A DNA stretch of 64,000 nt from Pacificoceanicola sp049803835 (GTDB lineage Bacteria; Pseudomonadota; Alphaproteobacteria; Rhodobacterales; Rhodobacteraceae): contig NZ_JBNAGK010000016.1 in assembly GCF_049803835.1 (NCBI RefSeq), positions 75,037 through 139,036 on the forward strand, read 5' to 3'. Positions 26,971 to 35,336 of this stretch are shown piece by piece. How positions within the stretch are numbered: position 1 is the first letter of the stretch; every line of letters starts with the position of its first letter. The notes beneath the pieces are model-generated. The model saw nothing but the letters and a program-made list of their open reading frames with translations. It had not been told where the DNA came from and ran no database searches. The position numbers were made by a program, and so were the translations under genes.

Positions 26971-28461
26971 TTAGTGCGCCGTTTTCACGTGGACGGACAG
27001 GCTCGGATCGCCCGCCCGCGACAGCGGGAACCGCGTCATGCCGTCCTTGCCGCGGACAAGATCGAGACGCGCGGCAAGCTGGCGGCCTTCGACGGCGTGG
27101 CGGTCGACTTCGAAGGCGGTCGAGAACACGCCCTGCTTGCGGCAGGTCGCGCATTCGCGCGGCGACTTTGGCTGGAACATCGCCCGGGTGGCGATGGGTT
27201 CGCCATCGGCGGTGAGCGTGATGCGGAAGCTGCCCGGAATGTCGAGCCGGTTGATGCCGTCGATGGAGACCAGAATGCGGTCCGGATCGACGATGCGCAG
27301 GCCCTTGTGCGAGCGCTCCGACAACACCAGCGGGACGACCGGCGCGGGGACCGTCTCGCCCGGCGGGTGCAGGTAGTCGGCGTCCATCTCCGCCACGATG
27401 TCGATGGTCTTCGGCACCGTGTAGCTGAAAGGTTTCAGCCCGTTGAGGATCGGGTCGGTGATCCAGTCGACCCTGCCGTCCACCAGCGTCTTGAAATCGG
27501 CGACGGTGGTGCCGGAATGCGCCTGCTGCCAGCGCCACCACAGCCGGTCCCAGTTGCAATGGAAGAACCAGAACAGCGGATCGAAGGCCGCCCATTCCTG
27601 CTCGGCCAGCGTCGTGCCGCAGGCCACGTGGCCGTTGTCATGGGCGCGGATGATCGCGCCGTAGACCGGCCAGCCGTTGAACCCCTCCCACCGGCCGGCG
27701 CCGAGTGCCGCGGCGATGTCGCCCGGCACATCCGAGTTCACGAGTTCGGCGAGAATGTCCGGCCCGTCATCGCGCAGGGTGCTGCTGCCCGCGGCGGCAA
27801 AGACCGAGCCGTCCGGCGCGAGCAGGTCGCGGGGGAAGGTGTATTTGTCGAAAGGCGGCTTCGTCAGCACCTCGGGGAATTCACCGCTGGCGATGTCCCA
27901 ATACGGCAGGGTGACCTCCTCGCAGCCTTCGATGGAGCGCAGCGCGTCCTCGAACAGTTGCAGGTAGGCCCGGTGCCACGGGTTGTAGGCGTCCTCGTGG
28001 TGGCGGCAGTTCAGCGGCGCCGGGAACCAGTGGATGCCTGCAAGATTGAAGTACCCCATGGGATTGGACGGATCGCTGGTGTCCAGCGCCATGATGCCCT
28101 CGAACGCCTTGCGCAGCGTGGCAAGCTCCTCGGTGCCTTCCTCGTAATCCGCGATGTTGCGGCGGATGCGGCTGGCGCCGCTGGCGGTCAGCAGTCTGTC
28201 TTCCGTCTGGGGCGCCACGCCGCGCGGGTAGTCGTCCCGCATCCAGTTGTAGAAGGTCTCCACCTGCTCCGCGGGCCAGCGCCGGGACGGTTGCGGCGGC
28301 ATGTTGCCGTCGCGGACCTGGAAATAGATGTTCAACGCGCTGTCCTTCACCCCCTGATAGGTGCGCAGGTCGACGCCCCGGCTTTCCATGCATTGCATGT
28401 CCTGCTCTTCGAACAGGAACCGGATGTCCTTGAGATAGGTTGGATGCTCGATCGGATGCAT
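26971..28461 (-). CDS. Tyrosinase-family type-3 copper protein
   Basis: A 496-residue di-copper protein. The CuA region reads GIHWFPAPLNCRHHEDAYNP then WHRAYL, giving the spaced histidines and a Cys-x-His pair that in other tyrosinases forms a thioether bridge. CuB is seen as RAHDNGHVAC and then AFDPLFWFFHCNWDRLWW. A C-terminal domain of ~150 residues follows, with a Cys-x2-Cys pair (ECATC), and could shield the active site. The start at 28461 follows AAAGGAA; no signal peptide. It would oxidise phenols or catechols to quinones. It is first in an operon with the S8 protease and a small protein, downstream of a multicopper oxidase. Confidence 0.9.
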   Translation of the reverse strand: MHPIEHPTYLKDIRFLFEEQDMQCMESRGVDLRTYQGVKDSALNIYFQVRDGNMPPQPSRRWPAEQVETFYNWMRDDYPRGVAPQTEDRLLTASGASRIRRNIADYEEGTEELATLRKAFEGIMALDTSDPSNPMGYFNLAGIHWFPAPLNCRHHEDAYNPWHRAYLQLFEDALRSIEGCEEVTLPYWDIASGEFPEVLTKPPFDKYTFPRDLLAPDGSVFAAAGSSTLRDDGPDILAELVNSDVPGDIAAALGAGRWEGFNGWPVYGAIIRAHDNGHVACGTTLAEQEWAAFDPLFWFFHCNWDRLWWRWQQAHSGTTVADFKTLVDGRVDWITDPILNGLKPFSYTVPKTIDIVAEMDADYLHPPGETVPAPVVPLVLSERSHKGLRIVDPDRILVSIDGINRLDIPGSFRITLTADGEPIATRAMFQPKSPRECATCRKQGVFSTAFEVDRHAVEGRQLAARLDLVRGKDGMTRFPLSRAGDPSLSVHVKTAH

Positions 28462-28474
28462 GATGCCGTTCCTT

Positions 28475-28597
28475 TCACTGTCGGCCGCGCAGGCCGGGAT
28501 AGAATTGGACCCAGACGTTGTCCGTGCTGGCGTGCTGCAGATGGCAGGCAAAGCACGCGTCGTCGGGGAAGGGCAAAACAGGCCAGCGAAGCGCGGT
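28475..28597 (-). pseudogene. C-terminal remnant of a cytochrome P460-type haem protein
   Basis: Just upstream of the tyrosinase, one minus-strand frame reads RWPVLPFPDDACFACHLQHA and then STDNVWVQFYPGL before a stop at 28475-28477. CFACH is a c-type haem attachment motif, and the following TDxVxVQFYP tail is characteristic of cytochrome P460-domain proteins. A stop codon lies only about four codons upstream of this stretch and no start or further homology is visible, so only about 35 C-terminal residues survive. It lies in the 363-base gap 28462-28824; the rest of that gap shows no gene. Confidence 0.65.
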
Positions 28598-28824
28598 TCA
28601 TGGCTGCCTCACCGCACGGCCACGCGCCTTTGACCACCCGGGGTCGCCAGGCGTGCGACCGATCCCGACCGGGGCCGGTTCGGTCAGGTCAGGCGCGCCC
28701 TTTCCGAAATGAAGGGCCTGCAACGGTTGTGTCAAATCTGGATCGTTCGAACGTTTGCGGGAACGCCACAGGCCGACAACAGACTGAGCCAATTCCAGGT
28801 CCTCCCAATAAAATCATTTTCTTC
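28598..28824. other. Non-coding spacer, no recognisable gene
   Basis: Between the haem-protein remnant and the stop of the multicopper oxidase gene. No frame here resembles the missing part of a P460 protein. Near 28800 the sequence turns A+T-rich without a clear hairpin. The tyrosinase promoter is expected in this stretch or in the remnant. Confidence 0.4.
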
Positions 28825-30810
28825 TCAATGCTGGTGCGCTGACTGGACTCCTCCCGTGCCATCCGGCAGCCCGATTTCGACGATCTGCATCATCCCCTGG
28901 TCCTCGTGATCGAGAATGTGACAGTGCAAGACGTATTTTCCGATGTAGCGCTGGTAACGGGTGCGGACCTTGATCCGGTAGGGTGTGCCCGCTGTCATGG
29001 TCGCAAAGATCGTATCCTTCCAGGTCCCCTTGAGTCCGGCATAGATCGAAGTGTTGCCGGGGTCGTCGGTGCTGACGTCATTGCCGTCGGGGTCGAGGAT
29101 CTCGATGATCTGGAAGGGGTTCACGTGGATGTGGAACGGGTGCCCCGCAAGGAAGGACCGGATCTGCCATTCCTCGGTCGCGCCAAGCGGCAGCAGGTGG
29201 TTGACCACGTCTGGATCGAAGGGTTTCGGGTCGATCAGCGTTCCGGAATCATCGAAGCTGCCGATCTCGAAACTGGTCGGGCTGGCGGCCGTGTCGATGA
29301 AGAACCCGACGCGACGTATGGTGTCCGTCCGGGTGTCCATCAGGGACGGGTGCGGCACGAAGCGGGTGAGTTTCAGCCCGTCCCGCAGGTCGGCGACGAT
29401 CTCGCTCGCAACGTCCGTCGGCATGTAGGCCTGCGCGGCATTGACCAGCGCATCGGTCAGCGTCGCACGGGTATCGCCGCCCGCCGCCGGGCCGTCCGCG
29501 ACCTCCACGAAGCCGAGCAGCTTGCGGCTCTTGGGAACGGCGCTCACCGTCTCGTTGCCGGGGGCGTCGCCGTCGATCACACAATAGTTGCCCGGCTCCG
29601 GGAAGACCATGAGCAGGTCCTCGCGATACCCGGGATGCAGCCGCGCCGCGCTCTGCGTCCGGATCGCCGCACGGGTCAGGCCATCGGTGGCCATGGCGTA
29701 TTGGTCGATGGGGTCCGGTGCGCAGACGTCGTCGACGAAGTCCGCCTGACCGGCCTCGTCCCGCGTCGACAGCCTCGGCAGGTCTGTTCCTTCGGGCAGC
29801 TGCACCTTGTGGAACCGCAGGTTGACCGAGTCGCGCACACCCGCATGGATGACCCGCCAGCGTTCGGGCTCGCCCGCGACGGCATCCCGGAATGTCGGCA
29901 CCACAAGGCCGTTGATCGTGGTGAACCGGCCGGATTTCGTCCAGTCTGTCGGGCCGAACTGGTCGTACCCTTCGATGGTGCCCACATCCGAGGGATCGCA
30001 GACCCACGCCCCCGCCGGCGTCTTCTTGATCTTGTTGTTGCTGTCCCGGCAGGCGTACTGGATCTGCTGCAGCAGCACCACGCGCTCCCGGAAGGCGGAG
30101 CCGTCTTCCCGGACCAGCAGCGTGTCGATATCGCCGTTCTTCGTGGGGTCCGGAAAGCGGTTCCCCTTGATGATCATCGCCCCGGCCATGCCGCTGGAGA
30201 CCTGGAGCGCGGTGGAGCCGTGAAGATGCGGATGATACCAGAAGGTTCCGGCGGGGTGGTCCGTGGGGATGTTGTACTCGTAGGTAAAGGTCGTGCCGGG
30301 CACGATTTTCAGCAGGACGTTGTCCGAGTTCCCCGTTGGACTGATCCAGAGCCCGTGGGTGTGCATGTTCGTGGAATTGAAGCAGTGCGGAACATTGACG
30401 TTGTCCGTCAGCTCCGCGCAGGAGGGATCGTTCCGAGGCAGCTCGTTCACGATGGTCAGCCGGAAGGTGTTGCCGGGTGCCAGTTCCACGGTCGGGGCGA
30501 CGAAGGGAACCGCGACGCGCGTGCTGTCCCCCTGGTAGGCGCGCAGCCGGACCTTGTCCATCCGCCCGCTCTCCGGGTTGCGGATCTGACCGTCGACCAT
30601 CCGGGCGTGGACGGTCCAGGCAACATCGCCCGGGACCCCGGAACTGAGCACCGTTGGCGAGTTTCGCCCGGCCAGTATGGCATAGGCGGGGTTTTCGACC
30701 ACGGGCGTGTCCTGCGCACCGGCGACAACGGGCAAATGCGCCAGAAGAAACGCCGCAACGAGACTGCACGGGCGAGGGAAATGCAATGGGATTGCCGGTG
30801 AATGAAACAT
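28825..30810 (-). CDS. Secreted multicopper oxidase (CotA/bilirubin-oxidase/laccase-like)
   Basis: A 661-residue enzyme with a signal peptide (residues ~1-33, ending near AGA). All four copper motifs are present: MHTHGLW, WYHPHLHGS, GHPFHIHVNPF and HCHILDHEDQGMM, the last with the axial Met of the type-1 site. The length and the HCHILDHED-type motif resemble CotA/bilirubin oxidase proteins rather than small CueO-like enzymes, and no Met-rich insert is seen. It oxidises phenols, bilirubin-like compounds or metals with O2. The start at 30810 follows CCGGAG. Together with the tyrosinase on the same strand it points to phenol or melanin-type chemistry. Confidence 0.92.
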   Translation of the reverse strand: MFHSPAIPLHFPRPCSLVAAFLLAHLPVVAGAQDTPVVENPAYAILAGRNSPTVLSSGVPGDVAWTVHARMVDGQIRNPESGRMDKVRLRAYQGDSTRVAVPFVAPTVELAPGNTFRLTIVNELPRNDPSCAELTDNVNVPHCFNSTNMHTHGLWISPTGNSDNVLLKIVPGTTFTYEYNIPTDHPAGTFWYHPHLHGSTALQVSSGMAGAMIIKGNRFPDPTKNGDIDTLLVREDGSAFRERVVLLQQIQYACRDSNNKIKKTPAGAWVCDPSDVGTIEGYDQFGPTDWTKSGRFTTINGLVVPTFRDAVAGEPERWRVIHAGVRDSVNLRFHKVQLPEGTDLPRLSTRDEAGQADFVDDVCAPDPIDQYAMATDGLTRAAIRTQSAARLHPGYREDLLMVFPEPGNYCVIDGDAPGNETVSAVPKSRKLLGFVEVADGPAAGGDTRATLTDALVNAAQAYMPTDVASEIVADLRDGLKLTRFVPHPSLMDTRTDTIRRVGFFIDTAASPTSFEIGSFDDSGTLIDPKPFDPDVVNHLLPLGATEEWQIRSFLAGHPFHIHVNPFQIIEILDPDGNDVSTDDPGNTSIYAGLKGTWKDTIFATMTAGTPYRIKVRTRYQRYIGKYVLHCHILDHEDQGMMQIVEIGLPDGTGGVQSAHQH

Positions 30811-31211
30811 AATGACTCCGGAAGAATAGGAATCAACCATAGCATGAAGCTACAAAAAATGCGCTCTCAAAAAGGTATCTCCCTGATGGAGAGTCGTAGC
30901 CCGGACCGCTCCCTCATTGCAGTTTGCAAGGTCCCGGTCGGCCCTGAATCCGCCACGACCACTGATGATCCTGCCGACCGCGGCAGTGGGCAGATGTTTT
31001 CCGGTGGCGCGGCGGGATCAGGCCGAGTCGGGCGGAGGGGCGAAAAAACTCCCATCAAAGCATCTTCCATTCCGCCGACTTCTTTGATCCAAATGGCGGG
31101 AGGACCGACCGGACCGCGACGGGGACATCCCATGCCGCGCGTGACCGGACGCCGGTCCCGGATCAGTGCACCCGGGACAGCGGCGCAGCGGCAAGACACG
31201 AAGGAGACAAC
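30811..31211. other. 401-base divergent spacer between oxidase and molybdenum hydroxylase genes
   Basis: No convincing gene. The left ~80 bases are A+T-rich with poly-A/T tracts and probably carry the promoter of the multicopper oxidase (for example TTGAGA on the minus strand near 30870). The right side is G+C-rich with several short inverted repeats and leads to AAGGAGA before the FAD-subunit gene. Open frames in it have no coding character. Confidence 0.5.
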
Positions 31212-32078
31212 ATGCGGTATCATAGTCCAACGAGCTTTGAGGATGCCTGGGGGATCGCGGCGGCAGCTTCCGGTGTCACGCGGTTCCTTGCGGGGGGCAC
31301 GGATGTGCTGGTTCAGATGCGGGCCGGGATGGTGCTGCCGGACGACCTGATCGACCTCAAGAAGATCGCGGGCGTCTCTGACATCGCCCGCACCGAGGAC
31401 GGCGGCTGGCGGATCGGCATTGCTGTACCCGGGATTGCCCTCGGGGCGCATGCGGCGCTGAAGGCGGACTGGCCCGGCGTGGTCGAGGGCATGGAACTGG
31501 TCGGCTCGACGCAGATCCAGGGCCGCGCGACGCTGGCAGGCAACCTGTGCAACGGCTCACCGGCGGCGGACAGCGTGCCCGGCCTCGTGGCTGCCGGTGC
31601 CACGGTGGAGGTCACCGGCCCGGATGGCACCCGCACGGTCCCGGTCGAGGAGGTTCCGGCGGGGCCGGGCAAGACCACCCTCGCCAAGGGCGAACTCATC
31701 AGCGCGATCCTGTTGCCACCGCGAGGGGACAAGGGCGGCGACGCCTATCTGCGCTTCATCCCCCGCACCGAGATGGACATCGCTGTGGTGGGCGCGGCGG
31801 TCAGCCTGACACTCGATGGCGAGACGGTCTCTGCCGCCCGCGTGTCGCTGGGTGCGGTGGCCCCGACCGTGATCTTCGTTCCCGAGGCAGCGCAGGCCAT
31901 CGTCGGCACGACGCTGGACGAGGCGGCGCTGAACGCCATCGAGGCCGCCGCCAAGGCCGCCGCCAAACCCATCAGCGACAAGCGCGGCACCGCCGAGTTC
32001 CGGACGGAGATCGCCGGCGTGTTGGCAAAGCGGGCCGCAAAGATCGCCTACGCCCGCGCGAAGGGAGAAAAAGCATGA
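31212..32078 (+). CDS. Molybdenum hydroxylase FAD-binding subunit (CoxM-like)
   Basis: A 288-residue flavoprotein of the xanthine-dehydrogenase family. FLAGGTDVLVQMR (residues ~26-38) and STQIQGRATLAGNLCNGSPA (around residues 98-117) are the FAD-binding signatures. It passes electrons from the iron-sulphur subunit to the electron acceptor. ACGAAGGAGACAAC precedes the ATG. First of four co-directional genes with overlaps of four and one bases, encoding a complete M-S-L enzyme. Confidence 0.92.
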   Translation: MRYHSPTSFEDAWGIAAAASGVTRFLAGGTDVLVQMRAGMVLPDDLIDLKKIAGVSDIARTEDGGWRIGIAVPGIALGAHAALKADWPGVVEGMELVGSTQIQGRATLAGNLCNGSPAADSVPGLVAAGATVEVTGPDGTRTVPVEEVPAGPGKTTLAKGELISAILLPPRGDKGGDAYLRFIPRTEMDIAVVGAAVSLTLDGETVSAARVSLGAVAPTVIFVPEAAQAIVGTTLDEAALNAIEAAAKAAAKPISDKRGTAEFRTEIAGVLAKRAAKIAYARAKGEKA

Positions 32079-32557
32079 GCAAGATCCACGTATCCACGAC
32101 CATCAACGGCGACGCGGTCGAATTCCTCGCCGATCCGCGCGAGACGCTGCTGGACTGCCTGCGCGACCACGTGGGCCTGACCGGCTCCAAGGAAGGCTGC
32201 GGCACCGGCGATTGCGGCGCGTGCAGCGTCGAGCTCGACGGAACGCTGGTGTGTTCCTGCCTCGTGCTGGGTGTCGAGGCCGATGGCAAGTCCGTTTCGA
32301 CCATCGAGGGCATGGCGGACGGCAACGCGTTGCACCCGCTGCAGCGCAAGTTCATCGAACATGCGGCGCTGCAATGCGGCTTCTGCACGCCGGGTATCCT
32401 CGTCGCGGCGAAGAAGCTGCTGGAGGTCAACCCCGACCCGACCGAGGACGAGGCCCGCTATTGGCTGGCAGGCAACCTGTGCCGTTGCACCGGCTATGAC
32501 AAGATCATCCGCGCCGTCATGGATGCGGCGGCGGAACTGCGTCAGGAGGTGGCGTGA
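32075..32557 (+). CDS. Molybdenum hydroxylase [2Fe-2S] subunit (CoxS-like)
   Basis: A 160-residue protein with two [2Fe-2S] sites: the N-terminal plant-ferredoxin type (KEGCGTGDCGACSV) and the C-terminal type (QCGFCTPG and NLCRCTGYDKI). It relays electrons between the molybdenum and FAD subunits. The ATG overlaps the FAD-subunit stop by four bases and follows AAGGGAG. Confidence 0.95.
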   Translation: MSKIHVSTTINGDAVEFLADPRETLLDCLRDHVGLTGSKEGCGTGDCGACSVELDGTLVCSCLVLGVEADGKSVSTIEGMADGNALHPLQRKFIEHAALQCGFCTPGILVAAKKLLEVNPDPTEDEARYWLAGNLCRCTGYDKIIRAVMDAAAELRQEVA

Positions 32558-34791
32558 TGGCGAAAGATGAGCTGAACACATTCAAACTGGTCGGCACCCG
32601 TCCGGACCGCCCCGATGGTCTCGACAAGGTCACGGGCCGCGCGCGCTATGGCGCGGATTTCTCGCTGCCGGGGATGCTCTGGGGCGCGGTCGTGCGCTCG
32701 CCGCATGCCCATGCGAGGATCGTCCGCATCGACGCCACGAAGGCGCTGGCGCTGGAGGGGGTGAAGGCGGTGGTCACCCGCGCCGACTTCCCCGAGGGGC
32801 TGTCCGGCGAGGACTGGAACCTGCAGGAAAACACGATTGCGGGGGAAAAGGCGCTTTATGACGGCCATGCGGTGGCTGCCGTCGCCGCCACCTCGAAGCT
32901 GATCGCGGAGGAAGCCGCCCGGCTCGTCGAAGTGGAGTACGAGGTGCTGCCCCACGTCACCGACGTCGACGCGGCCATGGCGGATGGCGCTCCGGTGATC
33001 CGCGAAGGCGCCGCCGACGCGACCGTGCCGGAGGGGCTGCACCCCAACGTGGTCAAGTACATGGAATTCGGGCGCGGCGATGTCGAAGCCGGGTTCGCCG
33101 AGGCCGATCTGGTCATGGAGAAGTCCTACAAGACCGAGGCCACCCACCAGGGCTACATCGAGCCGCACGCCTGCGTCGGCCAGATGGGTGCGGACAACAA
33201 GGGCGAGATGTGGGTCTGCACGCAAGGGCAGTGGTTCATCCGCAAGATGTGCACCGCCGTGCTGGGCATCGAGGCCTCTCAGCTGCGCGTGACCCCTTCG
33301 GAGATCGGCGGCGGCTTTGGCGGCAAGACGACGATCTTCATGGAGCCGTTGTCGCTGGCCCTGTCGAAGAAGGCGGGCGGCCGTCCGGTCAAGATCGTCA
33401 TGACCCGTTCCGAGGTTCTGCGTGCCACCGGCCCGACCGCGTCGGCGTCGATGGACGTCAAGATTGGCATGAAGAAGGATGGCACCATCACCGGGGCCAA
33501 GGCGGTGTTCCGCATGCAGGGTGGCGCCTTCCCCGGTGCGCCGGTGGACATGGCGCTCTACTGCGCCTTTGCCGGGTACAAGCTCACGAATGTGCAGCAC
33601 ATTGGATACGATGTTCTGGCCAACCGCCCGAAATGTGCCGCCTACCGCGCACCGGGCTCGCCCATGGGCGCTTTTGCGGTTGAAAGCCTCGTGGACGAAA
33701 TGTGCAGGGAGCTGAAGCTGGACCCGATCGAGGTGCGCCTGAAAAACGGCGTGAAGACCGGGGATCAGGCATCCTACGGGCCGAAATTCGGCTCCATCGG
33801 CCTGACCGAGGTGCTGGAGGCGGTGAAGGATCACTCGAACCTGAAGGCTGAATTGGGCGAGAACCAGGGCCGCGGCTTTGCCGTGGGCTACTGGTTCAAC
33901 CACAATGGCGAGACCTCGGTCAGCATGGCCATCGGCGAGGACGGCACCGCGCAGGTCTCCGTCGGCACCCCGGACATCGGCGGCAGCCGCGCGTCCATCT
34001 GCCTGATGGTGGCCGAGACACTGGGCATTCCCTATGAGGATGTGCGGGTCAACGTGGTGGAGACCGGCGCTTTGGGTGTGAACGAGCCGACACACGGCAG
34101 CCGCGCGACCTTCGCCACCGGGAAGGCCGCGGTCGAGGCAACGCAGGGCGCGATCAAGGAAATGTGCCGCCGGGCCGCCGCGGACTGGGGCATCGACGCG
34201 GAGGCGGTGGAATGGGCCGATGGCGCGGCGCAGCCCGCCGGGCCGAACGCGGGCAAGTTCCCCCCGATGACGATCAAGGAAATCGCCGCGAAGATGGGCT
34301 CCACGGGCGGGCCGATTTCGGGCCACCATGAATCGGTGCCGGACGGCGTCGGCGCATCGTTCGGCGCGCATGTGGTAGACGTGGAAGTCGATCCGGAGAC
34401 CGGCCGGGTGACCATCCTGCGCTACCTCGTGGTGCAGGACGCGGGGCGGGCGATCCACCCGTCTTACGTCGAAGGCCAGTACCAGGGCGGCGCCGCGCAG
34501 GGCATCGGCTGGGCGCTGAACGAGGAATATGTCTACGACGACAAGGGCCGGCTCGCCAATTCGGTGTTCCTCGACTACCGCGTGCCGGTGGCGTCGGACC
34601 TGCCGATGATCGACACGGTCATCGTCGAAGTCCCGAACCCCGGCCACCCCTACGGCGTGCGCGGTGTCGGTGAAACCGGCATCACCCCGCCGCTGCCAGC
34701 CATCGCCAATGCCATCCATGATGCCGTCGGCGTCCGGATGACGCATCTGCCCATGAACCCGCCGAAGATCCTGGCGGCACTGAAGGGATAG
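32557..34791 (+). CDS. Molybdenum hydroxylase large subunit (CoxL/XdhB superfamily)
   Basis: A ~744-residue molybdopterin-cytosine-dinucleotide subunit. GGGFGGKT and the C-terminal GVGETG with the catalytic Glu are present. The active-site loop reads AYRAPGSPMGAF, not the AYRCSFR of form I CO dehydrogenase nor AYRGAGR of form II, so it is not a CO dehydrogenase. Such enzymes hydroxylate aromatic N-heterocycles, aldehydes or aryl-CoA compounds; the substrate here is unknown. Start ATG 32557 overlaps the TGA of the small subunit by one base; a GTG three bases earlier is an alternative. Confidence 0.9.
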   Translation: MAKDELNTFKLVGTRPDRPDGLDKVTGRARYGADFSLPGMLWGAVVRSPHAHARIVRIDATKALALEGVKAVVTRADFPEGLSGEDWNLQENTIAGEKALYDGHAVAAVAATSKLIAEEAARLVEVEYEVLPHVTDVDAAMADGAPVIREGAADATVPEGLHPNVVKYMEFGRGDVEAGFAEADLVMEKSYKTEATHQGYIEPHACVGQMGADNKGEMWVCTQGQWFIRKMCTAVLGIEASQLRVTPSEIGGGFGGKTTIFMEPLSLALSKKAGGRPVKIVMTRSEVLRATGPTASASMDVKIGMKKDGTITGAKAVFRMQGGAFPGAPVDMALYCAFAGYKLTNVQHIGYDVLANRPKCAAYRAPGSPMGAFAVESLVDEMCRELKLDPIEVRLKNGVKTGDQASYGPKFGSIGLTEVLEAVKDHSNLKAELGENQGRGFAVGYWFNHNGETSVSMAIGEDGTAQVSVGTPDIGGSRASICLMVAETLGIPYEDVRVNVVETGALGVNEPTHGSRATFATGKAAVEATQGAIKEMCRRAAADWGIDAEAVEWADGAAQPAGPNAGKFPPMTIKEIAAKMGSTGGPISGHHESVPDGVGASFGAHVVDVEVDPETGRVTILRYLVVQDAGRAIHPSYVEGQYQGGAAQGIGWALNEEYVYDDKGRLANSVFLDYRVPVASDLPMIDTVIVEVPNPGHPYGVRGVGETGITPPLPAIANAIHDAVGVRMTHLPMNPPKILAALKG

Positions 34792-34792
34792 G

Positions 34793-35041
34793 ATGGCACA
34801 GGTCACGGTTCACCTCTGGTCCGGCCTGCGCCGCCTGACCGACGGCGCGGAGTCGGTCGAGGTCGAGGCCTCGACCGTGGGCGAGGCGCTGGATGCCCTC
34901 TGCGGGCTGCACCCCGGCGTCAAACCCGTGCTGGACGCGGGCGTTTCGGTGGTCATCGACGGCGAGATGACCACCTCGCGCCACCAACCGGTCCAGCCGG
35001 TCAACGAGCTGTTTCTCATGCAGCGGCTCAAGGGCGGCTGA
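34793..35041 (+). CDS. MoaD/ThiS-family ubiquitin-fold protein
   Basis: An 82-residue beta-grasp protein ending in the Gly-Gly dipeptide needed for adenylation and thiocarboxylate formation. It starts one base after the large-subunit stop. MoaD proteins donate sulphur for molybdopterin; a dedicated copy in a molybdenum hydroxylase operon may support cofactor supply for, or sulphuration of, this enzyme. A ThiS-like or other sulphur-carrier role cannot be excluded. Confidence 0.8.
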   Translation: MAQVTVHLWSGLRRLTDGAESVEVEASTVGEALDALCGLHPGVKPVLDAGVSVVIDGEMTTSRHQPVQPVNELFLMQRLKGG

Positions 35042-35058
35042 ACGCCACATTGGACAGG

Positions 35059-35089
35059 AAGGCCCCCGCACCCAGGTCGCGGAGGCCTT
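35059..35089 (+). terminator. Hairpin after the molybdenum hydroxylase operon
   Basis: AAGGCCCCCGC pairs with GCGGAGGCCTT (one mismatch) around a 9-base loop, 17 bases after the MoaD-like stop. No strong T run follows, so it is a probable but not certain terminator. The rest of the 35042-35336 spacer is G+C-rich and shows no gene. Confidence 0.55.
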
Positions 35090-35336
35090 GACGTTGCGTC
35101 GCTCTCAGGACGCGCGACGCGGCCGCTGCACCCGGACATTCCGAACAGACCCGCACCGGGCAGGTGGCGCAGACATTCGGTCCGCGCCGGTGCCGCCGGT
35201 CGCCATCCTTGATCGGCACTCTGCGCCGGACGTGTTCGGTCGGGCCGTGCGCCGCCGGGACAGAGGTTGCGCAAGGGGTAGAGGAAAAAATCTTCAGGGT
35301 ATAAGGTTTGGGAATAGGGTGAGGGAGGCGCACCCG

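Noticed and set aside
28906..30801. Long plus-strand frame opposite the multicopper oxidase
   Set aside because: The minus-strand oxidase has all copper motifs and a signal peptide; the plus-strand product has no recognisable pattern.
31212..34791. Carbon monoxide dehydrogenase (coxMSL)
   Set aside because: The gene order M-S-L fits, but the active-site loop AYRAPGSP is neither form I nor form II, so CO oxidation is not supported.
35105..35190. Cysteine-rich minus-strand reading NVCATCPVRVCSEC, like an Fnr-type iron-sulphur segment
   Set aside because: No start codon or continuing homology; it lies in a G+C-rich spacer and the frame goes on antisense to the LysR gene.
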